Of a stretch of 64,000 nucleotides of DNA, positions 55,909 through 64,000 are shown in pieces. The stretch spans positions 4,863,001-4,927,000 of the forward strand of contig NZ_CP138858.1 of assembly GCF_033878955.1 (NCBI RefSeq). The letters are read 5' to 3'. The stretch's first letter is position 1. Every line of letters starts with the position of its first letter. The stretch is from Coraliomargarita algicola (GTDB lineage Bacteria > Verrucomicrobiota > Verrucomicrobiia > Opitutales > Coraliomargaritaceae). Position numbers and translations under genes: made by a program. The notes beneath the pieces were generated by a model. The model saw only the letters and a list, made by a program, of their open reading frames with translations, made no database searches and had not been told where the DNA came from.

Positions 55909-57138
55909 ATGACTGCATCAACATTTGATTACACCCGCGTGCGCGCGGATTTTCCAATTCTCTTTTCTGAGGTTCGGGGCAAGCCTTTGACTTATTTGGA
56001 CAACGGAGCCACTTCGCAAAAGCCTGCCTCTGTGATTGAGGCGATCGATCGCTACTACCGAGCGGAGAATTCCAATATTCACCGAGGGGTCCACTATCTT
56101 AGTGAGAAGGCGACCGATGCTTACGAATCTGCACGCGCGAAGGTGGCTCAGTTTATTGCTGCGCCAGATCCCGACGAAATTATTTTTGTACGCGGAGCGA
56201 CCGAGGGCATCAATCTAGTGGCGCATGGTTTTATAGAGACTCAACTTTCGGAGGGAGATGAGATTCTCATCACCCACATGGAGCATCACGCCAATATTGT
56301 GCCATGGCAAATCGCTGCCGAAAAGACCGGCGCCATACTCAAGGTAGTGCCGGTGAACGATACCGGAGAGCTCGATTTGGAAGCGTTCACGGACTTGCTT
56401 AGCGAGCGCACTAAACTGGTCGCAATGGTGCATGTTTCCAATGCCTTGGGCACTATCAATCCCGCGAAGGCTTTGATTCAAGAAGCGCACGCGCGCGGAG
56501 TGCCCGTGCTGCTGGATGGCTGCCAATCGGTGCCGCATATGCCGGTGGACGTGGCTGAGCTGGGCTGCGACTTTTTTGTCTTTTCAGGGCATAAAGTCTT
56601 TGGTCCCACGGGAGTCGGCGTCCTCTGGGGGAAGCGTGAATGGTTAGAGCGCTTTCCGCCTTATCAAAGCGGGGGCGATATGATTGAGCGGGTGGACTTC
56701 GATGGCACGACTTATAAGGGGATTCCTGGTAAATTTGAGGCCGGCACGCCTCACATCGAAGGAGTCATCGGTCTCGCGGCAGCGATCGATTATGTCAATC
56801 GCATCGATCGTGCGGGAGCACTTGCGCATGAGCAGGCCTTGCTGATCGATGCCACTGAAAAGCTTTCCGCTGTGGATGGTTTGCGTATTATAGGAACCGC
56901 GCAGCAAAAGGCCTCTATTCTTTCGTTTGTGATTAATGAGATCCATCCGCACGATATCGGGACTTTCCTGGACGCCGATGGCGTTGCGGTCAGAGCCGGG
57001 CACCATTGCACGCAACCACTGTTGAAGCGTTATGGCGTGCCAGCTACGGCCCGGGCCTCTTTTTCGTTTTACAATAACTTTGAAGATGTTGATCGTTTAG
57101 TCTCAGCTGTCACCAAAATGCAGCGTTTCTTCGGATAA
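55909..57138 (+). CDS. sufS: Cysteine desulfurase, SufS type
   Basis: A 409-residue group II cysteine desulfurase that takes sulfur from cysteine for Fe-S cluster assembly. Landmarks are YLDNGATSQKP, NSNIHRGVHYLSE, the PLP Lys in FSGHKVFGPTG and the active-site Cys in RAGHHCTQP. The start at 55909 matches the family N-terminus. No sufBCD or sufE lies next to it. Confidence 0.93.
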   Translation: MTASTFDYTRVRADFPILFSEVRGKPLTYLDNGATSQKPASVIEAIDRYYRAENSNIHRGVHYLSEKATDAYESARAKVAQFIAAPDPDEIIFVRGATEGINLVAHGFIETQLSEGDEILITHMEHHANIVPWQIAAEKTGAILKVVPVNDTGELDLEAFTDLLSERTKLVAMVHVSNALGTINPAKALIQEAHARGVPVLLDGCQSVPHMPVDVAELGCDFFVFSGHKVFGPTGVGVLWGKREWLERFPPYQSGGDMIERVDFDGTTYKGIPGKFEAGTPHIEGVIGLAAAIDYVNRIDRAGALAHEQALLIDATEKLSAVDGLRIIGTAQQKASILSFVINEIHPHDIGTFLDADGVAVRAGHHCTQPLLKRYGVPATARASFSFYNNFEDVDRLVSAVTKMQRFFG

Positions 57139-57156
57139 TTAATCGTATCGTTTGCT

Positions 57157-58100
57157 ATGTCCTCTCATGAAGAACTTAAATCGTATGCCGCTCGTCTAGG
57201 GGAGGCTGAGTTTTCGGCGCGTATGGCTGCGGAAAAACACATGCGTGAACGCCGGGGAGAGGGGCAGGGCAAGGGCATTTTTCGTTTCGAGCACAAGTTT
57301 AATACGTATGCGGTGATACGTTTCTGCTTGAAGATGAGCGGCTTTTGGAACCGAGCTGTTCGTAACTATTTTGATATTCAAGTTGTGCGCCGCGAGGTGC
57401 ATCTCGCCAAGCTTCCGCCTGAGTTCGATGGCTATACGATACTTCAGCTCACCGATTTGCATGCGGATTTACATGCCGATTTTCCTGCGAAGCTGAAGCA
57501 AGTGATCGCTCCTTTGGCCTATGATTGCCTGGTCATGACTGGTGACTTCCGAACCTGTATTTTGGGGATCATTCAGGTGCGACAGCGGCGACGATTGAGA
57601 TCGTTTCCGATGTCAAGGCGCCTAAATATGCGATCTTAGGCAATCACGATAGTTTGGCGAAAGTTCCTGCGATGGAGGCAGCGGGCATACGCTTTCTATT
57701 GAATGAAAACGTCGTGCTCCGACGAGGTGATGCGGAGCTATATTTGATCGGTATCGACGATCCTAATTTTTATAAAACGCACAGCTTCGAGCGCGCGCTC
57801 AGAGGCGTGCCCGTGCAGGCGACTAAAGTATTACTATCGCACTCTCCGCAAACTCACGCCCTCGCGGCCGAGCATGGCATTGATTTTCTTATGGCCGGTC
57901 ACACGCATGGTGGCCAAATCTGTATGCCTGGAGGGCATATTCTGATGCATGACGGCAGTTCGCCGCGTCATTTGCTCGCTGGGGCCTGGACCGAAGGTAC
58001 GCTTCAGGGATATACCAGCCGTGGCACGGGGGCCAGTGGTCTACCGGCTCGGATTAATTGTCCCTCGGAGGTGACTTTACACACGCTGCGTTGCGGCTAA
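57157..58100 (+). pseudogene. Metallophosphoesterase interrupted by an apparent -1 frame change
   Basis: The first frame (57157-57639) holds LQLTDLHADLH and VMTGDFR of a calcineurin-like phosphoesterase, then runs out of family after about residue 135. The second frame (open from about 57566 to 58100, first ATG 57654) continues with GDHSGAT, ILGNHD, LLSHSPQ and AGHTHGGQ. Adding one base in the TTTTGGGG at 57560-57567 restores a single protein of about 314 residues with all five metal motifs in order. The N-terminus has a helical, possibly membrane-associated segment. It may be a sequencing error, a real mutation, or (less likely) -1 frameshifting, since TTTTGGG is in slippery phase (T TTG GGG). 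Confidence 0.85.
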
Positions 58101-58129
58101 GTCTGCTTGAACTGACAGATGGCAGTCGC

Positions 58130-58651
58130 TTAATCTGCAACTTTTTCAGTATTTCCCAGTAATTCGGTCGATCCTGCCCGACGAAACATGAAAGGTTTGC
58201 GAATCCAGCCAACGATGCCGGATTCTTCTTGTTTGATTTCAGCTTCCGCTTCGTTGATTGCGCTCTCCCATGCCGAGCTGAACCCCGGAGCCCTGGCGTT
58301 CATCACGCGAATCGCTTTTTCATATAGGTGCAGGGTGCGAATTTCCACTCGTCCGGGCTTTTGCTTTAAGGCACCAATGGTTTGACTCAAGTTTTGGTTG
58401 GTTTGCTGCAAAGCTACCAGTTCCTCCTTGAGGGATTCATTACCCTTGGCGGTAATCTCCATTTGAGTGTGGAGATGTCCCTTTAATGTCGCAATTTCTC
58501 GATTTAATTGGGCCGCTTGCGCCGCAGTGGTCGAACGTTCTGCACGTAGCTTTCCGAGTGATCGCAACCAGATGATTAAGGCTGCGATCAGTCCTATACA
58601 AAGGCCGATGACCAAGGGATGGGTGAAAATGTTGATGAGCATTTCTTTCAT
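58130..58651 (-). CDS. Hypothetical membrane-anchored coiled-coil protein
   Basis: A 173-residue protein: one N-terminal helix (PLVIGLCIGLIAALIIWL), a coiled coil over residues about 33-95 (AAQLNREIATLKGHLH, SLKEELVALQQTNQNLSQTI) and a C-terminal segment of unknown fold. The layout resembles small envelope proteins of the YhcB type, but no family is recognised. It converges with the metallophosphoesterase. Confidence 0.65.
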   Translation of the reverse strand: MKEMLINIFTHPLVIGLCIGLIAALIIWLRSLGKLRAERSTTAAQAAQLNREIATLKGHLHTQMEITAKGNESLKEELVALQQTNQNLSQTIGALKQKPGRVEIRTLHLYEKAIRVMNARAPGFSSAWESAINEAEAEIKQEESGIVGWIRKPFMFRRAGSTELLGNTEKVAD

Positions 58652-58826
58652 ACGATGAGAAAATACTGAAATTATGAGTTTTGGCGAATTAAACTATACA
58701 CAGCTAGGTTGTATTCTTGTAAAAACCGCTTTTAGTTGGACGTGAAGGCGAATTTGATTGACCAATTTTGGATATAGGGGTAATTACCTATTTATATTTC
58801 GTTTAAATTACGTATTTTACTTGGGC

Positions 58827-59591
58827 ATGAAACTTATAAATCGAGCGCTTACAACCACGACATTAGCACTTGCAGCGTGCAGCAGTGTTGAGGCCGCATT
58901 TGAAATGAATATTGTTGGTGTACTGCCTCCGACGGTGGGCACGGTGGAGCCCGGTGGCACTGTAGTGACGCCAGTCAATGGTGCGCAAGCTCAGTTTGAA
59001 CTCAGTTTGTTGGATACGGATACAATGGCGACATCTACGGGCTATTTGCAGGTGACACTCGATAGCTTTACTTCGGATTTAACAAAACACAGTATCACCA
59101 CTGGACAAGGGCATTCCGATCGTGTCGGCATTTTGATTGAAGGCGGAAGTAATCGTTCAGCGACCTACACTTTCAGTTTTTACCAAGACTCCGATTTTTT
59201 GGTTCCACTTGAGTTGGATTTTGTGATGCAGGTGGCTGACATTGATAGTTCAGAGCAATTTTCTGTGAGTGATGCTGCTTTTAGCGGATATACACTTAGC
59301 TCTGGTACGCAATTAGTAGAGTTGTATCCGGTCGCACCTGGTTTCATCGGCTTGACTAATTCTGCAGGGGAGAACCCAGATAAGGCAAATCCACAGGCTG
59401 CTGCAAATTTTCAGAGTATTGCAAATGTCAGTAGCTTTCAGGTGATCGTAGCGGGTTCGGCTACAGGCTACGGAAGCGAATTTCAATTCGACTTCACGCC
59501 CGACATTGTGGTGCCGGAGCCATCCACTTACGCATGCTTATTGGGTATTGTTGCGTTTTCGACTGTGGCGCTACGCCGACGTAGGTTCTAG
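58827..59591 (+). CDS. PEP-CTERM sorting domain protein
   Basis: A 254-residue exported protein with a signal peptide (TTTTLALAACSSVEA) and a C-terminal PEP-CTERM signal: VPEPSTYACLLGIVAF and a terminal RRRRF. The body is a Ser/Thr/Asp-rich beta-type sequence of unknown family. The ATG at 58827 starts the signal peptide. It is monocistronic with its own terminator. Confidence 0.85.
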   Translation: MKLINRALTTTTLALAACSSVEAAFEMNIVGVLPPTVGTVEPGGTVVTPVNGAQAQFELSLLDTDTMATSTGYLQVTLDSFTSDLTKHSITTGQGHSDRVGILIEGGSNRSATYTFSFYQDSDFLVPLELDFVMQVADIDSSEQFSVSDAAFSGYTLSSGTQLVELYPVAPGFIGLTNSAGENPDKANPQAAANFQSIANVSSFQVIVAGSATGYGSEFQFDFTPDIVVPEPSTYACLLGIVAFSTVALRRRRF

Positions 59592-59628
59592 TCGTATTTC
59601 AGATATTACAGCTCTTTTATAATCGAAG

Positions 59629-59663
59629 GCCACGGGGATCAATTATCTCCGTGGCTTTTTTTT
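59629..59663 (+). terminator. Rho-independent terminator after PEP-CTERM gene (plus strand)
   Basis: An 11-bp stem with one G-T pair (59629-59639 with 59645-59655), 5-base loop, then eight T (59656-59663), 38 bases after the stop at 59591. Confidence 0.9.
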
Positions 59664-59720
59664 GTATCTATGATACCCGTCGGTTGAAGAGCAGTATACT
59701 TTTATATGGATTAGCTTAAG

Positions 59721-59876
59721 CGTAGCGATACTTTAGAGCCTGATTCGTGGATAGAGGCAGGGGCTAGCCACGAATTATTATCTGATGAGGGAGAGACTGA
59801 AATCTGGCGGGCACATATTCCAATGCTGTCTGATTGGACGAAGGAGTTCTTTCAGATAGAAGTCGATAAGAAATAG
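59721..59876 (+). pseudogene. Possible remnant of a secreted protein C-terminus
   Basis: A 51-codon open stretch without a start codon, from an in-frame stop at 59712. It reads RSDTLEPDSWIEAG and later ETEIWRAHIP, ending in EFFQIEVDKK. This pattern (RSD-L-W, then FF-I-V at the very end) recalls C-terminal beta-sandwich modules of large secreted verrucomicrobial proteins. The rest of the gene is absent. Confidence 0.35.
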
Positions 59877-59905
59877 TCTACTGACACCTTCACCTTGGAT
59901 GCATG

Positions 59906-59937
59906 AAAAAGCCCCGTCGCTTTGTCGCGACGGGGCT
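59906..59937 (-). terminator. Rho-independent terminator after PEP-CTERM gene (minus strand)
   Basis: A perfect 10-11-bp stem (AGCCCCGTCGC and complement, 59910-59920 with 59927-59937), 6-base loop, followed on the minus strand by five T. It ends transcription of the gene at 59993-60676. Confidence 0.9.
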
Positions 59938-59992
59938 TACCCTAATAACCCTATATGAAAAAGTCTTTAAGACTTTGAACTGTTTTCTACTG

Positions 59993-60676
59993 TTAGCTGC
60001 GGCGTCGAATCATGATGGAAGTCAGTGCTAGCAGGCCTGCGATGGCTGCAAAAGTAGATGGCTCGGGGATTTGTGTGAGTGTGACATTATCCACATAGAC
60101 TGCGTTGCCCGCATCACGGCCAAACTTATCAACTCCGCCACTGTTATAGGTGTAAAACTTTAGCGATAGGCTGCTGTTGATATTCGCAGCTGTTAGTGTG
60201 GTAAATCCGATCGTTGCGAGGTTGAGTGATACGTGGGTGAATCCCGTGTCAGTTATGTTGAGATTGCTCACAGTTTGATTGACACTGTTTCCGTCAAATC
60301 TGACATCCAACAAAAGTGTTTGGGGTGAAGAGGTTAGACCCAGAGCCGATATATCAAATTCGAGGTTGTAGTCTGCTGCATTTTCGCTGGTTGCCAAGGT
60401 GCCCGTTGCTTGTTGGTTGGTGAACATGTTGAGTGCATATTGTTCAGGATCTGTCACTGCACTGGCATCAAACTCCAAGCTCAAGGCTGCGCCTGTGAGT
60501 CCATTGGTGTTGCCACTATCAGAGAAGGTGTAGGTGACTCCGGTCGCAGTAGTTGAATCATTCTGGCTGTAGGGGGAGAAGGTGTCGTAGTCGGTGCTGT
60601 AGATGGTTTGCGCCGACAAGTATGATACGCTGCCGATGAGCGCAATGGCTGTGAGTAGTGTGGATGTAGTTTTCAT
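59993..60676 (-). CDS. PEP-CTERM sorting domain protein
   Basis: A 227-residue exported protein with a signal peptide (LLTAIALIGSVSYLSAQ) and a PEP-CTERM tail (IPEPSTFAAIAGLLALT, final RRRS). The body (SLEFDASAVTDPEQYAL, SLKFYTYNSGGVDKFGRD, VYVDNVTL) has a jelly-roll look seen in PEP-CTERM proteins with carbohydrate-binding-like folds. The start at 60676 opens the signal peptide. The 286 bases upstream hold its promoter; nothing else is seen there. Confidence 0.85.
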   Translation of the reverse strand: MKTTSTLLTAIALIGSVSYLSAQTIYSTDYDTFSPYSQNDSTTATGVTYTFSDSGNTNGLTGAALSLEFDASAVTDPEQYALNMFTNQQATGTLATSENAADYNLEFDISALGLTSSPQTLLLDVRFDGNSVNQTVSNLNITDTGFTHVSLNLATIGFTTLTAANINSSLSLKFYTYNSGGVDKFGRDAGNAVYVDNVTLTQIPEPSTFAAIAGLLALTSIMIRRRS

Positions 60677-60962
60677 TATGTAGTTTATGTTGATTTTAGG
60701 GGATATATTGAAGTGAGATTCATGCACAGGTTGTGACTATTAATGAATCTAGACAGATGTGATTCGCGGTCAATCGCTCGACTGTTGCGAATAGATTGCC
60801 CATTGAGAGCGAGTTACTTACGGGATTTTACTCGCCTATCAATTGTGAGCACGAATCCGCTGTACTGCATCGCGATTTTGCGGGCTTGGAGGTGTCGACC
60901 TTAGCTTCCGTATTGCCAACGAATCTATTGTATAAGCATTTGGAAGTTGTTCTTTTTTGCGA

Positions 60963-61997
60963 CTAATCGTCTTCCTGTTGCGTCACTAAGCGCGGAGCCA
61001 TTTGTTTGAGTGCTGTGCCGTGTAATATACTGGAGGCCGCGGAGCGGCCGAGACGGCGATAGTCGTAGCGTAAACGTGTGTGCGGTGCTGTCACGATACC
61101 TGTGCCTTGGATGGCAACCATCTCTACGGTTTTTCGATCGGCCTCTCGGATGCGGGAAGCGAGGCCGAGGGCGGTGTTGTCCTCCGTACATATAAAGCAG
61201 CTATGCGGTGGAATTTGACGAACCAACTCGTTCACAGCTTTTTCGTCGTAATACGAGAGGCTATGAGTGGATAGAGTCGCTAGTGTCTCTTGCATTTGAG
61301 CCACACTGCGATGCAAGAGCGGTTCCTCGGGAGTGCTTTCAACGAGATAGACTTGATTGAATGCGCGCGATTGTACGTAGTCGGCTATGAGTTGTGCGCC
61401 AGCGGAGTAATTGGGTGTGATGACTTTGGCATGTGTTTCGGAGCCACTTAGCAGTTGTATGCATTGATTGCGTGGAAAGGGGATCTGTTCGAGCGCGGCA
61501 TCGCACCATAGGTGGTCAAAGATAAACCCAGCACAGCCTTTGGGAATTGTTCTAAGCAATTTTTGCAGTTCGGATTTTTGTTCCGCTTCGGTTGCAATAA
61601 TAGCTGGTTCCAGCTCAACGGGCACCTGCACAAGTGTGGGGGAGGAGTGTAAAATGAGGGGGCTGCCATTCGTCGTGCAAATTTCAGTGACACCTTCGAA
61701 GATTTCTTGATAGAGCTGGCTCCAGTCCTGAATTTGTCGACCGATAAAGCAAATCGGCTTACCTTGCAGTGTATGACTCTGTGCACTGGCGGGATAAAAT
61801 CGACGGTTGGGACCTTGCCATACATAGCCCTCAGCTTCGAGATCGTGGAGGAGGCGAAAGATGGTGGTCGAGTGTAAATCGAATTGATCGGCCAACTGCC
61901 TTAAGGAGGGCAGAGGTGCATTTTCTGCCAGATTTTTTACTAGATCGAGTATGCCAGCTCGGGCGGCTTTGGTGTACGTTGTGAGATTGCGTGGCAT
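60963..61997 (-). CDS. GntR-type HTH with LacI-like ligand-binding domain
   Basis: A 344-residue regulator. Residues 1-75 are a winged helix of the GntR type (LPSLRQLADQFDLHSTTIFRLLHDLEAEGYVWQG split as seen). The rest is a periplasmic-binding-protein fold as in LacI/GalR proteins (GKPICFIGRQIQDW, ARAG-free; FICTEDNTALGLASRIRE; VAIQGTGIV; RYDYRRLGRSAASSIL). Such chimeras, as in AraR, sense sugars. It lies just downstream of the GH52 gene on the same strand, with a palindrome 29 bases before its start, suggesting autoregulation and control of xylan genes. Confidence 0.85.
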   Translation of the reverse strand: MPRNLTTYTKAARAGILDLVKNLAENAPLPSLRQLADQFDLHSTTIFRLLHDLEAEGYVWQGPNRRFYPASAQSHTLQGKPICFIGRQIQDWSQLYQEIFEGVTEICTTNGSPLILHSSPTLVQVPVELEPAIIATEAEQKSELQKLLRTIPKGCAGFIFDHLWCDAALEQIPFPRNQCIQLLSGSETHAKVITPNYSAGAQLIADYVQSRAFNQVYLVESTPEEPLLHRSVAQMQETLATLSTHSLSYYDEKAVNELVRQIPPHSCFICTEDNTALGLASRIREADRKTVEMVAIQGTGIVTAPHTRLRYDYRRLGRSAASSILHGTALKQMAPRLVTQQEDD

Positions 61998-62025
61998 ATC
62001 TAGATTGATTTTTGCTAGTCTTTAT

Positions 62026-62050
62026 ATGCAACTAAACTGGTTTGTTGCAT
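62026..62050. promoter_or_regulatory. 25-bp palindrome, candidate operator of the GntR/LacI-type regulator
   Basis: Arms ATGCAAC (62026-62032) and GTTGCAT (62044-62050) enclose 11 bases that are themselves partly symmetric around 62038. It lies 29 bases upstream of the regulator start at 61997 and downstream of the GH52 stop, which is the expected place for an autoregulatory site. Confidence 0.55.
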
Positions 62051-62094
62051 TTAGCAATTAGCGGCAAAATATAATCATTATCAATTAGGATCGT

Positions 62095-64000
62095 TTATTC
62101 AGTCAGCCACAGAATATTAGTGACAATGCGTGGGTAGTAGAGGCTGGCCATGGCCTTCCCACTGCTGAATTGATCGGAGCATGCATTGAAGGTGGAGCCG
62201 AAAATTTGCCAGTCCATGTGAGCTTGGTCGTGGGCAGCTTGCTCTTGACCAAAGTCGATGCCAAGCACGCTGCGCGCTACATATTGGCTGAGACAGATTT
62301 TGCTCATCCATGAGTTGTCGGCGGTGCTAGAGAGCTTCCATCCCTGATCGGGATAGAGGCATATGCCGGGTTTAAATATCGCGAGAAAGTGACGTTTGAG
62401 GGTGGCAATGAATGCTCCGTGGGGTCCTTCCAAGGCGATGGCATCCTTTAGGCCCATTACTTGGGGAAGACCAAACCCTCGATGGCTGGAATGATTGCGC
62501 TCTGATTGTCGTCTTCGAATACTGCGGGGATATAGCCTAAAACATCGTCCCATTTGCTCATGACGGTGGCGGCACACAGTTTGGCGGAGGCTGTGGCTTG
62601 TTGTGCGAGCACGGTTTCGTCGGTTTGTCGGAAGAGCTCGGCGAGCGCGAGATAGGCCGCCCATGATTTGACTGCGAGATAGAGATTGTTACGTGCCTGG
62701 CCGAGCGAGCTGTCGAGTGAATCGTAAGTGGTGATTTCGCCGCCTCCGTTACAACGGCTGGATTCGCAGCCCATCACGCCTGTGCGTTGTGTGGGGTCTG
62801 GGTGGTCGCGGTTGAGCATGGAAGTGTAGCTGTCTTTGACTGTCTTTAAATGACGCGTCAGAAACGCACGGTCCTGACTCTGACAGACATAGACGCCCGT
62901 GCAGCAGATCCAGTTGACGAGCTGCTCATGTGTCATGTAAGAGAAACAGCGACGGTCGATGCCACTGATTTCATAGCTAGAGTAACCTTCGGGGGAGAAG
63001 TTGTTGTGATTGCCTTGGTCGTGGGTAAAGCTAATGCCGCCAGGGTAGGTCGTGTCGCTGTTGGGGAGTCGAACTTCATCGTAGTACGAGTAGCGCTGTA
63101 TGAAGGTTTCCAATACATTTTTCACTGTCCATGGAGAATAGCGCATCTCGTAGAAGAGCATGTCGACGGTTAGGTCGAAAGTGTTATGCATGCGGTATTC
63201 TCCTTCATTTACATTCCAGAAGGGTTTGCCGGAATCGTCAAACCACTGGGTGGAGCCGTAGTAAGAGTGAGAGGCATGCGCGATTAGAAATTTCTGTGCA
63301 TCGCTGAGTGTGGCGGCCTCCAGTTCGGTATCACGTTGAGCGGCTTGTTGGTAATACCAATCTTTATGTTCGAGTGCGTATTCCAGCACATCGCGTAAAT
63401 TGGTAAAGAAGCGTGTGTACCAGTAGGGCATTTCGAGACCTAGTGTGGCGGTGCCGGAACGAAAGGTGCCGAGACTGATATGCATCTCGCGGCACTCACC
63501 AGGAGCTACAGCCATCATGAATCCGTAACTGCCTCCGAAGCGTGGTACGAGTTGCGTGCCATCGGGCTTTTTAGCCTTAGATAAGTCAAATGTCTGTAGT
63601 GGTTCCACGAGGGCATCGGTGGCGAAGCCGAGATTTCCATTGCCGAAGAGGAAACCAGTGAACTTGCCGGGTTCGTGGATGGGCATCGGACAGCCGTGTT
63701 CGCCCAGTGCGAAGAGTGCCGTTTTAGTTTGCTTCCCTTGGCGGTTGTCGACTGTGAGTTTGGCAAAGACGACAGGGCAGGCCGCACGCTTATTTGTGGC
63801 TTGATCGGCTGTACTAGGGTCGGGTAAGTCCCCAAAGGGAGAGATGACTTCGAAGTGAATGTCGTCGGTGATGAAGTGATCGCTAGCAAAGCGATAATCG
63901 CGGGTGATGTCTTTAGCCTCTAGCACTGTCAATGCATCATGGCAGGTCTCGGGCTGGTTTTGGTGATCGAAGCGTGCGATTTCCGAATTGTTCATGTGCT
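62095..64000 (-). pseudogene. GH52 beta-xylosidase, frameshifted and cut by the window edge
   Basis: The first frame (64000 to 62457) covers most of a GH52 enzyme: YWYTRFFTNLRDVLEYALE, the nucleophile Glu in NVNEGEYRMHNTFDLTVD, TYPGGISFTHDQGN, MTHEQLVNW, the acid/base Asp in EITTYDSLDSSLGQARNN and IPAIEGLVFP, then a stop. The second frame (from about 62470 to 62095) continues with VMGLKDAIALE, GICLYPDQGWKLSST and YYPRIVTNILWL. One extra base in the CCCC (plus-strand GGGG at 62463-62466) joins them. The first ATG (63995) is probably internal, since about 120 N-terminal residues of the family are missing and the frame is open to the edge. GH52 enzymes release xylose from xylo-oligosaccharides. 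Confidence 0.88.

Larger units (their letters stand above)
59592..59992. other. Intergenic region: two terminators and a C-terminal gene remnant
   Basis: 401 bases between convergent PEP-CTERM genes. It holds one terminator for each and, between them, a 51-codon open stretch (59721-59876) that looks like the tail of a lost secreted protein. Nothing else is visible. Confidence 0.6.

Overview
This window reads as the chromosome of a marine, polysaccharide-degrading member of the Verrucomicrobiota, most likely Opitutae (Puniceicoccales, Coraliomargarita-like). That placement is inferred from the combination of three PEP-CTERM secreted proteins, several secreted sulfatases next to carbohydrate-active enzymes, sensor kinases with discoidin-like periplasmic parts, and an alternative complex III respiratory cluster. 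Ribosome binding sites are mostly weak. No insertion sequence, phage or CRISPR array is visible.

Region 1 (1-14715) looks like a sulfated-glycan locus. Two NarL/FixJ-type two-component systems flank a PEP-CTERM protein, a sulfatase, a GH95-like (alpha-L-fucosidase type) enzyme and a second sulfatase; a third sulfatase follows. A fucoidan-like substrate is a reasonable inference. Region 2 (14716-24453) holds a YitT membrane protein, oleA-oleB (head-to-head hydrocarbon/beta-lactone chemistry, without oleC or oleD here), a hybrid histidine kinase split in two by a -1 frame change, an Lrp-type regulator coupled to an aminotransferase, and der. Region 3 (24454-29116) holds tRNA-Thr(CGT), an SRPBCC/GyrI-like protein, a PhoD-like protein that has lost its metal-site motifs, and two coupled hypothetical genes separated by a tiny repeat-bearing reading frame.

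Region 4 (29398-33310) is a compact peptide/amino-acid ligase cluster: an M42 peptidase, a RimB-like protease, a RimK ATP-grasp ligase fused to an RCK_C domain, and an AstE/AspA-like deacylase. Region 5 (33321-47640) is respiratory: a CPC-type metal P-ATPase carrying 4.5 copies of a 33-bp in-frame repeat, a small secreted protein, actABCDEF (alternative complex III), ccoS and a cbb3 oxidase (ccoN, ccoO and a monohaem ccoP-like gene). Quinol oxidation by complex III presumably feeds electrons through its cytochromes to the cbb3 oxidase encoded directly downstream.

Region 6 (47641-52803) is a glycerol regulon: glpF-glpK-glpD on the minus strand and a divergent DeoR-type regulator. Region 7 (52807-64000) holds a canonical PhoD-like phosphatase, trpS, sufS, a frameshifted metallophosphoesterase, two PEP-CTERM genes, a GntR-HTH/LacI-sensor regulator with a strong palindrome before it, and a GH52 beta-xylosidase gene that is frameshifted and runs off the right edge.

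Three genes (the hybrid kinase, the metallophosphoesterase and GH52) are each interrupted by an apparent one-base deficit beside a run of four G or C. That shared pattern is the first thing to resolve before calling any of them a pseudogene.
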